The notes below the pieces were generated by a model. The model made no database searches, had not been told where the DNA came from, and saw nothing but the letters and a program-made list of their open reading frames with translations. Positions 49,901-60,281 of a stretch of DNA of 64,000 nt are shown here, in pieces. Made by a program: the position numbers and the translations under genes. Source of the DNA: Biscogniauxia marginata (lineage: Eukaryota; Ascomycota; Sordariomycetes; Xylariales; Xylariaceae); NCBI GenBank assembly GCA_022695795.1, contig MU404101.1, positions 4,562 to 68,561 of the forward strand, in the 5' to 3' direction. Each line of letters opens with the position of its first letter. The first letter of the stretch is position 1.

Positions 49901-51290
49901 ATCATCCCAGGTGTGGGAGAGTTCGGCGTTCCATAACCTGCTTCATAGAGGAATTGGGGCACTTGAGTCGTCTTGCCAGAGCCAGTGGAACCGCATATCA
50001 CAACAACATTGTTGTTATGGATAGCCTCCATTATTCTCTGCTCGTCTGCGACAACGGGAAGTCTTAGTCTAGCTTCTTGGATCTCAGGGTTTCTGAGGAT
50101 AGTAACACCATGTGCTTTTCTAGTGGTATTCGTAGTCTGCTGTAGCTCTGGAGGCAGAGGATCCTCCTCTATCGGCCGGGGTTTGAAGTCTTTAGGATGT
50201 GGTAGATCTAGGATGGCCGGGGTAGACTCAGCAGGTTGGTAACCTAGAGCTTTATTCCGTTCTTGGTGAGCCCAGGCTTTGAATGCAGAGGACTTTTCTT
50301 TAGGGTCTGCCGCCTCCATATCTTCATCTTCTGAATCATCTGTTGAGCCTTCACTACCGCCATCAGATGTTGCAGAACCTTCACCTGATGATCTAGCATT
50401 GTCTGAATGATCTTCCAGATCAGCTGTACCCTTGCCACCTTGTGCTTCTTCCTCGTCGCTTCCAAAGCCACTCCATTCTTCGTACTCTTCAAATCCCTTC
50501 TCATCCCTTGCGTCTCGTTTAGACTTCTTGATACCACCCCTCTTAACTCGTTTGGCAATTACTGGCCGACCCTCATCATCAATGTCTAGCGGGCGCTTCA
50601 AACCAGATCCTACTACAAGTTGAGGCTGCTTAGGCTGGCTGTTCACGTCCGGACTCCCAGAACCTGAGGTTGTCTTGAACTCTGCCGTATTCGCAGCCAA
50701 TTCCAGGGGGATATCAGCATCGTCCTCTTCGGATTCGCTACCGGAGCTGTCTCGCTTTTGGTACAATAGTCCTCGTTGGTCGTCGTTTCCAATTCCAGCT
50801 TGTTCCTCCTTCAGTGCTCTACTAAGAAGTTGCCTCTTTGTTTGCTTCCCCTGGCCAAGATTTCGACTACTGGCGAAAAGGCTGGTGTCGATTTTCTGGC
50901 TTGCAAGCTGGGCGAGAAGGGCCTAATGACAGGAAATTATAGTTAGTATTTACTTGGCTGAGCTTTGTTGAGAACAATGCGTAGTAGTCCTCGGTTGTAT
51001 TTTAGGAGCTGGGAAAGACTTTGTGGTTCACGTACTCGGTTCTCGTCTTTCTTGAGCTTATTATCCACGTACTTGTCGAGGCGTTTAGCCTTCTTGCTGC
51101 TCACTTTGACTCCCTCGTTTTTTAGCTGTTCTCTAAGCTGCGCTTTCTTCTCCTCCCGTTGTCTCTGGGCCTCTGGTAGGATTTCTGAGGCATTGCTGTC
51201 CTTGCCGAGATCGTGAACAGCATTCTCAGCCGCACGCTGCCTTGCGAGTACTTTATGTTTGCGCTGGCGCGGCACAAATTTCTTTGCCAT
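46947..51290 (-). CDS. ECM16: DEAH-box RNA helicase ECM16/DHR1 (DHX37 type)
   Basis: Eight exons: 51290-51036, 50922-49033, 48980-48942, 48841-48783, 48615-48591, 48533-48351, 48218-48095, 47965-46947; 1,197 residues in one frame. The basic N-terminus ([19 protein letters not shown]) and acidic 150-residue block precede the helicase core. Motif I is [10 protein letters not shown] (about residue 400), motif [11 protein letters not shown] (about 494), motif III MSATL (about 537), motif [11 protein letters not shown], and motif [12 protein letters not shown] (about 767-776). The C-terminal region ends [14 protein letters not shown]. Yeast Ecm16 drives release of U3 snoRNA from the pre-40S particle in the nucleolus. 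Intron 2 (49032-48981) begins GC rather than GT; the other introns (113, 100, 167, 57, 132 and 129 bp) are GT-AG. The start is the ATG giving MAKKF; a longer upstream open frame exists but matches nothing known to me. Confidence 0.94.
48981..49032 (-). other. GC-AG intron in ECM16
   Basis: The exon ends AAG and the intron starts GCAAGT, the strong consensus of GC donors, and ends TTCCTAG. Splicing here joins SRK to [13 protein letters not shown], the conserved motif V context. The nearest GT, four bases further in, would put the next exon out of frame. Confidence 0.85.
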
Positions 51291-51900
51291 GCTGGAATTC
51301 TCGGGGTAATTATCACCAGAAATGACTTCCAGTGAATCCTCTGTCGCAATTGCGCCTGGTAGCAAAAGAATTGGACTTTACCGCTTGGCAAAATATTTAT
51401 CGATAAACTTTTTAGCGGGGCATCTTATCAGAGCACATGCACGACGGGATCCAATTCTTTCGCGAAATGCATAAACTAAAGATTTCCACGGCTTGGCCCC
51501 GCCTGTCTAAAAGCAGCAAATCCATAGTATGGAATTTTTGAATCATCATCCCTGACAGTCCACTTCTAGGGTTTACTTGCATACCTCCATACCTACAATT
51601 GATGCAGGTGCCAATGTAAATGAAAATTTGAGTATTCGATGAGACTGCGCCTAGCATCTTCATGAAGAGGTAGGCCTTCGATAGAGAGAACTCATTATCA
51701 CGATTATATGAGACGAGTTGCTTTCACATAATTGCCTCTCACCTACCCTCGGATTTTACTTTCGACTTACCTAGATGATTAGGTATAAACGGCGTCGGGA
51801 AACTGTAATTGATAAGTCCCGTTGCGATCTTATAATGCTTCACCTTTAGATGCATTAGGACAAAGCTATACATCTACATAAGGCGCCACTTCTAGCAGTC
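51291..51900. promoter_or_regulatory. Shared ECM16-RIX1 promoter with RRPE and PAC-like sites
   Basis: 610 bp separate the divergent start codons of two ribosome-assembly genes. At 51,621-51,630 is TGAAAATTTG, a near match to the RRPE element (TGAAAAATTTT), and at 51,637-51,643 is CGATGAG, matching the PAC core (GCGATGAG). They are six bases apart on the same strand, about 330 bp from the ECM16 start and 260 bp from the RIX1 start. In yeast this pair recruits Stb3 and Dot6/Tod6 and couples ribosome-biogenesis genes to growth signals; use here is inference. Confidence 0.6.
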
Positions 51901-54297
51901 ATGGCTCTCGTGACGTTGCCACCAGAGCTTCGGAGCATCTGTCGCAGATTGATAACGACGAAGGTAGAACATCTTCCAGCTTTACTGCCAACGCTTCTTA
52001 AAGATGTGATGCGGTGTCAAGAGCCTCTGTCGACACCTCAAGAGGCCAAGAGCACCGAAAATCCCTCCCAAGCGGTGGTGTTGCTGCAAAAGCAGATATC
52101 TACACTTCTTGATGGTAGAAGTACCCAGGGTCACTTCGTTGGGGCTGCACTGGTAAAGGCTGTTGTTGAAAGTGGCGGCTGGGAGTGCCTTCAAGCATCC
52201 GGATCGTGGGTCCGAGGGCTGCTTTCTATCCTCCAGGTGAGTTCCGAAATGACCATAGTTTGAGCAGAAGGAATTAACACGAAGTAGAAGAAGGATCCAG
52301 CAGTCACCAAAGACCTATGCATTGTGACTCTTACCAAGATATATACTCTCATGCATGGATACCCAACTCTAGTGCGAGAGATTGTCACTCCTACACTGTC
52401 TACATTCGCGACGGCGTGTCTACAGGTTCTCAAACCGCCAGTCTCCAGCAAAGCGGCAAAAGCTCCATATAGCCTCGTTCAAACTATTTTCGAGGCCTTA
52501 TCAACTCTTATACCCCTATATCCTACGACCTTGCGTCGATTTACTACAGATTTCAAAGCTGAGGCGCGACGGTTCGTTGTTCCGACCAGCTCGGATGGCA
52601 TATTAGTCCCAGAGTTGTTACAGGAGAGTAGTCGACATCTAGTAGTACGGCTGCATATGACGACACCGAAGGGTGGCGATTCTATCGACTGGACTAGACA
52701 TGTAGAAGGACTTATCAAAACGTTACATACGACCGCTGATCATGTGTTTCGAGCTGTCGAAGAAACTTGGGAGTCGACGTCAGGCTATACAATTCAGCCG
52801 GTCAAATTCGATGGGGAATCTCAGGGCGGCAGTGACCTCGCCGAACAGTTTCCTCCCTGGGTCGGTGTGCAGGCTGGAAGCGAAAGGATGATTGGCTTGA
52901 TTAGTTTCATTGCCGATTATCTTCGCTGCCGTACAAAAACCGCCGTAACAATTCCAATCAGCGCGATTATCGACGTCACTGCAAGAATATCGTCAATTAT
53001 GCCACCAAACCCCGGTGGGGACCGGTCTGAATCCGTTCAGATGAACCCAGCTGTTGGCAGAGAGGAGAAAGATGAGCTGTGGATAGTCTTTCCTGACATA
53101 CAAGTCGCGGCGATGAGACTCCTCCTTGTAATGACTCGTCGTCTGAAAAGAAATTATGTCCCCGTGGCACAAGAAACATTGGACCAACTGTTGCGGATTT
53201 TTGAATCAAGCTATCGGTTACCTCATGCTCGGCTGGTTGCGTTTCTTCTACTAAAGGAGATCTTATGTCTATGTGGACCAACTATGGCTAAGATCACCGT
53301 TGAAGGGCTAAGCCTGGTCATCAAGTCGTGCTGCCGCGACCTCTTAGGCGCTGCAGGTCATCTCAAGCGTCCCAGACAACAAATTACTACAGTACCAAAT
53401 GGTTCAAAGTCAAAACCCATCAACCAGAATGTTGACGCGTTCCTGTCTAACAGAGCCGAAGACGAGTCAATGCCAGTATCACTCAGTCAAGACCACATAT
53501 CGGCGGCTAGCGCATTGTTGCCCACGCTTTTCAGCCACGTGCCCCAGCAACACCTCCCCTCATCCCTTCGATCTCGGATGTTGAGGACAGCCATCCTCTG
53601 TCGGCTTCGCGACGCGCAAGTAGCGAGCGTGCTCCACCCCTCTCGAGACAGGAGCGGCAGAACGCCGCAAGTTATCCTACCCTACCTTGTCCAGCAGTTT
53701 CCCCAGGACGAAAGCGTCGAGATTCTGCGCTTCAATTTCCGACCTCTGGCCACCGGGGTCGCGGGAGATTTCGAGGACGTCGAAGATGGGATGGAGGTCG
53801 ACGAAGAGGAAGAGCAGCCGCCGGCGAAGAAGCGAACAAGAAACGACTTCTCGTTCGGGCAGCGGCTTGATAATTCGTTTTTCGACACAGAACTCCCTCC
53901 TGTAGCAGCAGCCGAGCCCTCCAAAGCGCCGAGTCCCATCCCCGTGCGAGCCGCCGAGACCATCCAGACTCCATTCCTTCCGCAACCAGCGATCCAGCCA
54001 TTGGCCAGATCCGGCAAGACGGCAGCGATTGTACAACCCGTTGTCCCTGGTAATTCGCTCAAGCGAAAGAGTGCGGATGAGATTGCGGATATCTCTATCT
54101 CTAAGCGAGTGGAAGTCGAGAAGTCAACCGAATCAACATCGACCGACGCACCGGTTAGTCTGGGCGCTCCGAGCCAGGCCGGCATGGCCAAGACCGGTCA
54201 AGAGGAGGAGGAAGAGAGTGACGATGAGAGTGTCCATCTAAATATGGAGCTCGACTCAGACGAGGAAGACGAGGAGGAGGAGGAGGAGGAGGAATAA
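51901..54297 (+). CDS. RIX1: Pre-rRNA processing protein RIX1
   Basis: Two exons, 51901-52236 and 52288-54297, with a 51-bp GT-AG intron; 781 residues (an acceptor three bases later, giving 780, is equally possible). The RIX1 N-terminal domain is recognised by FVGAALVKAVVESGGWECL and WVRGLLSIL, joined to VTKDLCIVTLTKIYTLMHGY and TLVREIVTPTLSTFATACL. The middle is helical repeat-like. The C-terminal third is disordered, with a basic PPAKKRTRNDF segment, and ends in a run of Asp and Glu. Rix1 is the scaffold of the Rix1-Ipi1-Ipi3 complex that removes ITS2 and licenses pre-60S particles together with Rea1/Mdn1 (PELP1 in animals). It shares its promoter with ECM16 and is convergent with the WW-domain gene. 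Confidence 0.93.
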
Positions 54298-54913
54298 TTA
54301 GGGCGAGAGAGTCGACAAGGAGGGTTCATACTAAGCTAAGCCACCAAGCTGTAAGAGTAACATATGAGACGAACGTGTGAAAAGTGCCAGATTACCACTC
54401 CTGCTTCGCTCCGAGTGTTCCTGCATGCGTCTGCCTCGTCACATGGTAATTACTATAAAGATTTGAGTCCCAAATCCGAAGACACGTAAGCTGAACTATG
54501 AGTGTATTTTGCGACGACTATAGTTATAGTCAAGAACATAAAAATATATATATATAATCAAGAGTGCGAGGGTATAATTCCGAGTTGCCAACTAATCGTG
54601 AGTGAGTCCATCCAAGTCTCGACTTTCCTTATCTCACACAGCCGAGCACAACATTCAAGCGAGCCAGCCCACCAAAACTTCTCGAAGGTTGCAACGTCTC
54701 GTGTTCCCAAGCCCGCCTTATGTACCGATTTGGGGGTGGGGAAGGGGCAAGGGGATGCCATGTGATGCCGTGTCTCGGATATCCAGCTGACAACATGTTC
54801 CTTTATTTCTTATAACGTGAACCATATGCTAGATCAAACGCCTGTCCCAATGCATTATGCAGCTACCCGTGGTCTGGGGCAATTTTGGAGGACCGAAAAC
54901 TTTTTCATCAATC
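54298..54913. other. Convergent spacer, no gene seen
   Basis: 616 bp between the 3' ends of RIX1 and the WW-domain gene. No coding or RNA gene recognised. Confidence 0.6.
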
Positions 54914-55783
54914 CTAATCCCTCAGCCATGCCCTGCGTTTCTCCTCTTTTCTCGCGCGGCGCTTTTCCTTGAAGTGCTTCAGTTCTGTCTTGGATGGCTT
55001 CTTGCCGGATCGTTCAGCCCTCAAACTGCGCCCATCGTGGGAATTCGCTGCAGCATCCACGTCGAAGAACGCGTTCATCTGTCGACGTGACTTGGCCTCG
55101 TCGCTGTGTTGGCCCGGGTTCTGGTCGGCTCCCTGCCATCGACCCGTAAAGCGGTTGAAGGAACCTATGGCAGCATACGCGGCTGACATATCAACCAGTT
55201 GTCCTTGCTGTGTAGTCTCTGGTTTGTTGCCCTGGGCATACCAGGCGTTGGGATCGTAATCGCCGTGGATTGCCGGGTTGTAACCGCCAGCAGGAAGGGA
55301 TTCGTCTTTCGGAGGTTCGGCGGTGCCAGGTGGCGCTTCAGGCTGAGCAGACGGCCCTGCATTAGTGTCGCTCTTAGATATTCGAGGGTTGTCCCATGTG
55401 GTCTCGTTAGTGAATCGGTTGTAGAAGAAGTATGCCTGGCTCGTCGCGTCCCAATGAAAATCCCAGCCGTCGTCTTCGGCTGGGGGTGGCTCGTTCGGAA
55501 GAGGTGGAGCGCCCGAGCTGGCATCCGCGGTAGGATCAGCTCTAGCTACCGGTGAGGCTTCACCCGACTCTCGCGATGATATTGATGGTGTTGGGGATTG
55601 GCGGCTAGGGCTCTCGCTGCCACTAGATGGCACGGACGGGACGGGAGTTGCGCGATTTCCATGATCTCCATCTTGAGACTTCGGCGTTTCTTCTGACAGG
55701 GACTTGTCTGGGGTGCGACCCTTGGGCTGATCAGCAGTGGCCTCGGACGGTGCAGGTGCAGGTGACGTAGGCTTCGGCGACAT
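54914..55783 (-). CDS. WW-domain protein of unknown function
   Basis: A single open frame of 289 residues. The first 100 are disordered and rich in Ser, Pro and Thr. A WW domain lies at about residues 103-135, with the two signature tryptophans in DDGWDFHWDATSQAYFFYN and ETTWDNPRI, so it should bind proline-rich ligands. After a Pro-rich linker come short conserved-looking blocks (GGYNPAIHGDYDPNAWYA, MSAAYAAIGSFNRFTGRWQ and RRQMNAFFDVDAAANSHDGR), and the C-terminus is strongly basic (KHFKEKRRARKEEKRRAWLRD), as in nuclear or RNA-associated proteins. Fungal proteins of this layout are usually annotated only by the WW domain; a link to splicing is a guess from the basic tail. Start is the first ATG, followed by a 1.57-kb divergent spacer to the GH16 gene. 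Confidence 0.85.
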   Translation of the reverse strand: MSPKPTSPAPAPSEATADQPKGRTPDKSLSEETPKSQDGDHGNRATPVPSVPSSGSESPSRQSPTPSISSRESGEASPVARADPTADASSGAPPLPNEPPPAEDDGWDFHWDATSQAYFFYNRFTNETTWDNPRISKSDTNAGPSAQPEAPPGTAEPPKDESLPAGGYNPAIHGDYDPNAWYAQGNKPETTQQGQLVDMSAAYAAIGSFNRFTGRWQGADQNPGQHSDEAKSRRQMNAFFDVDAAANSHDGRSLRAERSGKKPSKTELKHFKEKRRARKEEKRRAWLRD

Positions 55784-57348
55784 GGTTGCGATAACTGCTA
55801 AAGAATGACTATGGGAGGTTTGATTGAATTTTGCTCAAGTCCTGACGATGGAACGGTTTATCAAGGGCGTTGGTCATTGTCGTGCCAGGACCTTATTGCT
55901 CCGCCCAAGAATCAATCCTGAGACAAGACGATGCAAATGGGGAATGGGGGGACAAGTAATGCATCGTCAGGGTCCTTATGTTCAATTCAGACTTCCTTTG
56001 CGAACGGTAATCGGCACGCTTAAACCCCGGTAAAACGGTTCCCGGAACAGGAGATACGATAATGCGGTGGATTTCCCAGCTCGGACAGCGTGAAGGTCCG
56101 TGCACAACGTTTCTGTCCCTGGGCCCAATGTCTTGGCTCGGGGTGTTTGCTTTGAACACCAAGACCTGTTCCTACCAACTTCTCACTATTCAAACCCACG
56201 ATCCAATGACCTTCGAGGTCAGGCCATACCATGCAAGATGAGACACACCTGATGCCTTGCAGCTACCTTGGCTGGCAATTCATTCATTTGGTTACTTATT
56301 TGAGGATTGACACCTCTAGGAACTACTTCGGGTCAATCATCGCGTGCTCCTGCATACGCCAAGTGGCGTTCTTAAGGACCCAACATGTTCTTCACGGTTA
56401 CCGAGCCCGATGAACCCGTAATCAGAGGATTCCATCTTTCTCACCTTGTCCGGCTGCATTTCAGGTAGGTAGCTGTCATAGATGCTAATAGGACAGCAAC
56501 TGTTTTTCTTGACACCTTGCTGGTGCCACCCCAGAGCCGGGTAGCCATCCTTGTAATAGCGTCTAGGTTTTGAGCTTAACCAGGCGCAGCTAGATCAGCC
56601 TTCGCTTTCTTCTCGTTTGAATTATTGGATCTTCAATATATCCAGCCTATCACCTCTCTTAAACTTAACTATTGGCAAAGGCGTACGTCGTGGCTTGGAT
56701 TTCGATACTTTCACCTAGCGTCGCGATGCCGCATCTAAGTTGTTATCCAGCCGAAAGACCGTACGATATTATCCGCACATAGGCTAGGTCGGTCTACTTG
56801 TGGCCTTGAGGCCTCTCAGACTCTCTTCTTCTTGGTATTTGCGAACAAACCTTCTTGTCCTGCATACCCGCTCAAGCCGCTGACACCCATTTATATTCTG
56901 TGCATGTTGCTTGCTCCCTTTCACCGATCCAGCACCGTTACATTCCAACTATTTTTATACTATTACTGACTTCACCAGACTGGCCCTCTGCATCCAGACT
57001 TATGTATCCCAACTCCACCTCCTAATACGCTGTTGCATTCGGCTCTGTCATGTGTCTGTTTGTCACTTGGCCCATATGCAGTATTAAATTACCTATATGC
57101 TCTTTGTCTTACTCATGGTACCTATATATCTAGGTCCGTAGCCACTTATCTCCAATAGTTGTTGTTGATCACTGTCAAGATGCTTCCCCCCGTTATAAGA
57201 CGCTGAAGTCAAGTCTCTCAAGGGAGCCAACAAATTTATTTATTTACTTGTTTATCTCTCATTTTAATTGACCGAAGGTGTCCTGTTCTACCTCAAGCTT
57301 TGTAAAGGAGACTACGGCTAGAGTCGGAAGATACCAACCATCTACAAG
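55784..57348. other. Divergent intergenic region, no gene seen
   Basis: 1.57 kb between the starts of the WW-domain gene and the GH16-type gene. It presumably holds both promoters. The part near 56,600-57,340 is pyrimidine-rich on the plus strand, as in fungal promoters and leaders. No coding recognised. Confidence 0.6.
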
Positions 57349-58515
57349 ATGACTCGGTGGAAATCCCTACAAACGCTTCTCTTGATCTCTTCCATTACAC
57401 TTCACCCTTCGAGAGTGACTGCATTCTCTGAAGTCAGTGACAGCCGTTGCGACTGCTATCTCACCAACGGGAGCAGCCCGAATTACTTTACAACACACAA
57501 ATTCTTTGATTTTCGGTCATTATCCAATTATGCGAACGTGCCAGCTCCCATTGAAGACCCCTACGACAGTAGTGAGGCTTTCGCAACCAGCGATTACTTC
57601 CTATCTGACGATTGGAATGATAATTGGGGAATACAGACGTGGAACAACAGCGAAGCGGTAGAGTCGGGAGATGCTCCTGTTTCTATGGTACATTCGGCCA
57701 ATAATATCTACATCGAGGCGAATACGGACGACGACCCTTCGTCTGATACCTTTATGACGCTAAGGACATTGAGATTGGAGGATTATCAGTCATCGGCCGA
57801 GTTTGAATCGGTCTCCACGGCCTACCATTTCCTTTCGGTTCGTATGCTCGCCAGAACGGTGGGCGCTCCGGGTGCGATAACGGCTATGTTCACATATAAA
57901 GATTCCGGTGATCCCACCCAACTGGTTCATGTGCAGGAGTCGGATCTAGAGATCAGAACAAGAGATCCACCAGACACTATCCAGTATACGAACCAGCCAT
58001 CATATAGTATAGAAGGGGACGATATTCCAGAAGCCACCCGAAATGTGACCGTTCCCCGGGACTTGGACTGGACGAAATGGGCCGTCCATAGGATGGATTG
58101 GACCCCCACGGAGACAACTTGGTATATCAACGGTGATGAAGCCGCATCTATCGCGTTCCAGACCCCACATGATCCGAGCAAAATCATATTCAATGCGTGG
58201 TCCGATGGTGGTCACTGGGCCGGAAACATGAGCGTGGGGTCAGAAGCATACCTACAAATTCAATGGATTGAGTTTGTCTCCAACTCGACGGAGGAGAGCC
58301 CGACGACAGACAAGCGCAGCGATGATGGGTCGTTGAGATACTTCGAGAAGAGAGACGACGACGAATCTTGCCAGAATGTCTGCAGCATCGACGAAACGTC
58401 AAAGACAGGAACTCCAGTGTTAGTCCAAGGCGGAGCTTCCAGGCTGGGTCACGTGTTGAACTTCGGAAATGCTTGTTTCTGGATACCCATCTTGTCGATG
58501 GCGTTGGTGTTCTAG
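57349..58515 (+). CDS. Secreted GH16-type glucan-active protein, probably GPI-anchored
   Basis: A single open frame of 388 residues. The N-terminus is a signal peptide (about residues 1-25, ending VTAFS). The concanavalin-like GH16 fold is indicated by the catalytic block VQESDLEIRT: Glu197-x-Asp199-x-Glu201 fits the ExDxE nucleophile/acid-base pattern. Further support is YFLSDDWNDNWGIQTWNN near the start of the domain and DWTKWAVHRMDWTPTETTWYINGD followed by IIFNAWSDGGHW, the second glycan-binding strand. Several NxS/T sites are present. A KR-containing linker follows, then a hydrophobic C-terminus (NACFWIPILSMALVF) after a small-residue patch, consistent with a GPI signal. Such fungal proteins remodel or bind beta-glucans of the wall; the exact substrate is unknown. 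Convergent with the PAQR gene. Confidence 0.85.
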   Translation: MTRWKSLQTLLLISSITLHPSRVTAFSEVSDSRCDCYLTNGSSPNYFTTHKFFDFRSLSNYANVPAPIEDPYDSSEAFATSDYFLSDDWNDNWGIQTWNNSEAVESGDAPVSMVHSANNIYIEANTDDDPSSDTFMTLRTLRLEDYQSSAEFESVSTAYHFLSVRMLARTVGAPGAITAMFTYKDSGDPTQLVHVQESDLEIRTRDPPDTIQYTNQPSYSIEGDDIPEATRNVTVPRDLDWTKWAVHRMDWTPTETTWYINGDEAASIAFQTPHDPSKIIFNAWSDGGHWAGNMSVGSEAYLQIQWIEFVSNSTEESPTTDKRSDDGSLRYFEKRDDDESCQNVCSIDETSKTGTPVLVQGGASRLGHVLNFGNACFWIPILSMALVF

Positions 58516-59113
58516 TGGATAGGCTTTGGTCTAGACGGGATTATAAAAGAGTGAATATTTGGGGGGGGGGGGGTTGTATTTTCTAGGCATAAAATCGCTT
58601 TTGTAGAAACAGAATGATTCTCTTCATTATTTCTCGTCAAATTCTTACTCGGTATGTAAATAAGGAGGGGAGGATTAAAGGAATAGGGTAATCGAAGGTA
58701 TTCTTAGGAGGTCCAGGTTGGGTAATTAGGTAGGGACGAGAGGTATCCAGAGGCAACGGAGCCGTAGCCCGGGTCTCAGCCGGGCCCTGGACGGGGGTGG
58801 CAATAGGGTTATATAGAATAATAAAAGTAGGGTCTGTCACCAAATGAGGCAGAGATGCTGATGGGGTGTGGAATGTCCTGTTGACTCCCTAGATCCCTGG
58901 AGTGCACTCGGGTAGGGGCACCGCGCAGCCATCCTATGTGTATTTCTTTTTTATCCTTTTTTTATTTTCCTTCCTCCCAATCGAACCCTCCTCGAAATCC
59001 CCCTTCCTTCTCTCTCTTTATAGATTAGCTTTAAGGTACATGAAGACTCTATTTTCTATTTTCATTTCAGAATTGAGAATCTAGATTTTCCTGGCCCCGC
59101 CGCCCCTTTTCAC
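58516..59113. other. Convergent spacer with a 13-G run
   Basis: 598 bp between the GH16-type stop and the PAQR stop. It holds 13 consecutive G at 58,561-58,573, soon after the GH16 stop codon, and a T-rich stretch near 58,945. No coding seen. Confidence 0.6.
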
Positions 59114-60228
59114 TCATAATAGACTTGAGCAGAATCCTTGCTGCTCTGTGTGTACCTTCCACCGCTCAATGACTTCCAACAATCCCCAGAGCCTCACCAA
59201 GGCCCCGGTGAGTACCAGCACGTGCATCCAGTTATGGCTCTGGCCCAGCAGGTCGAACCGGTGGGGAAACCATCGCTCTGGCACCCTGGCGGCATATATC
59301 GCCGCGCCCGAGAAGTTGATGAGGGCGAGGCCGAGGAAAGACCTTAGCCCCATCATGGTGTCCAGTTCTTCTCCCCCGAATCGCCACAGCCCGTGAACCA
59401 CGGGGGCGAAGAGACTCGCACCGAGGAAGCAGTACATCAGGAACCGCGTCGTTCGGTAAGCTGGCTGCCTGAACTTGGGCCGGAGGGTGAACACTCCACA
59501 GCTCAGCGCGGTTCCGGATAAGGCGACGAAGTAGGCGTTCCGTAGAGCTGTGTGGCAGTAGAAGGCGAAGTGCGTTCCTGATATCCCCGTGCCCCACATG
59601 ACGAGGACTATCCCTAGATGATCCAACTCGTTGCCGAACTTGTGCATCTCCTGGCTGTGGTCGGAGAAAGTATGGAAAATGGTTGACAAGACGAAACAGA
59701 CGGTCACACCGAGGTTGTAGAGACTCAATGCTATGATATCTGGAGTTCTGACTGCCTGGGAATCAAGTCCTAGCTTCGAGTATTGATAGAGCGCCGAGAG
59801 GAAGAAAAATGCGCCCAGCAGATGTGACCAGATATTTGCTGTGCTTTTCATCAGTTCTGTGAAGATGCTAGATGGTGCCACGTACCGGTCTCATTGTGTA
59901 TCGCAAACGTGCTCCGAATTGAATCAATGTAGGAGAATGAAGCTCGCCTCAGATAGACGGTTTAGTCTCCTATTACTCAGTGCAAACAAACATGCTAGGT
60001 TTTTCTACTCACCGATAACTAGTAAGGATAAACTCATTGTCCCTACAAGCGTGAGTTCTCGAAGTTGTACAGTCTCCACAAGATCAGCCATACCTCTGCC
60101 AAGGGACTGCTATCAGTTAGAAACATTACTCTAGAGGATCGCATAGATGTAATCTCACGAATATCTTTCCAGGTCAACAGGATAGGCCGGGCAGAACTAC
60201 TAGATTTAGAAGCCATGGTGGCAGTCAT
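59114..60228 (-). CDS. PAQR/HlyIII family seven-helix membrane protein
   Basis: Five exons: 60228-60159, 60109-60094 (16 nt), 60042-60013 (30 nt), 59947-59886 and 59838-59114; introns of 49, 51, 65 and 47 bp; 300 residues. Joined, the N-terminal signature reads LLTWKDIPVPWQRDNEF, then ILTSYRRAS, then HNETANIWSHLLGA, the standard PAQR opening. The putative zinc ligands are in STIFHTFSDHS and in the terminal SHNWMHVLVLTG. Seven hydrophobic segments follow from residue 70 onward. Fungal relatives (Izh proteins, adiponectin/progestin-receptor-like) affect zinc and sterol homeostasis and may act as ceramidases; the role here is inference. A second ATG four codons in (60,216) has a strong GCCACCATGG context and may be the true start. 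The exon-3 to exon-5 reading frame is the longest open frame, but its own first codons are intron. Confidence 0.9.
60094..60109 (-). other. 16-nt micro-exon of the PAQR gene
   Basis: Flanked by GATAG before and GTATGG after, it supplies PVPWQ and the first two bases of Arg between TWKDI and DNEFILTSYR. Without it the frame is lost: exon 1 leaves one base and exon 3 starts with one base of a codon. Confidence 0.85.
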
Positions 60229-60281
60229 GCGTCCAGGAATTACAGGCTAGGCGAGAAAGGGAACAGAGTGCGGCGTTTTTC

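Noticed and set aside
59114..59881. Taking the long PAQR open frame from its own first codon as the gene start
   Set aside because: Its first 14 codons lie in the 47-bp intron 59,885-59,839; splicing restores HNETANIWSHL, which is the family signature.
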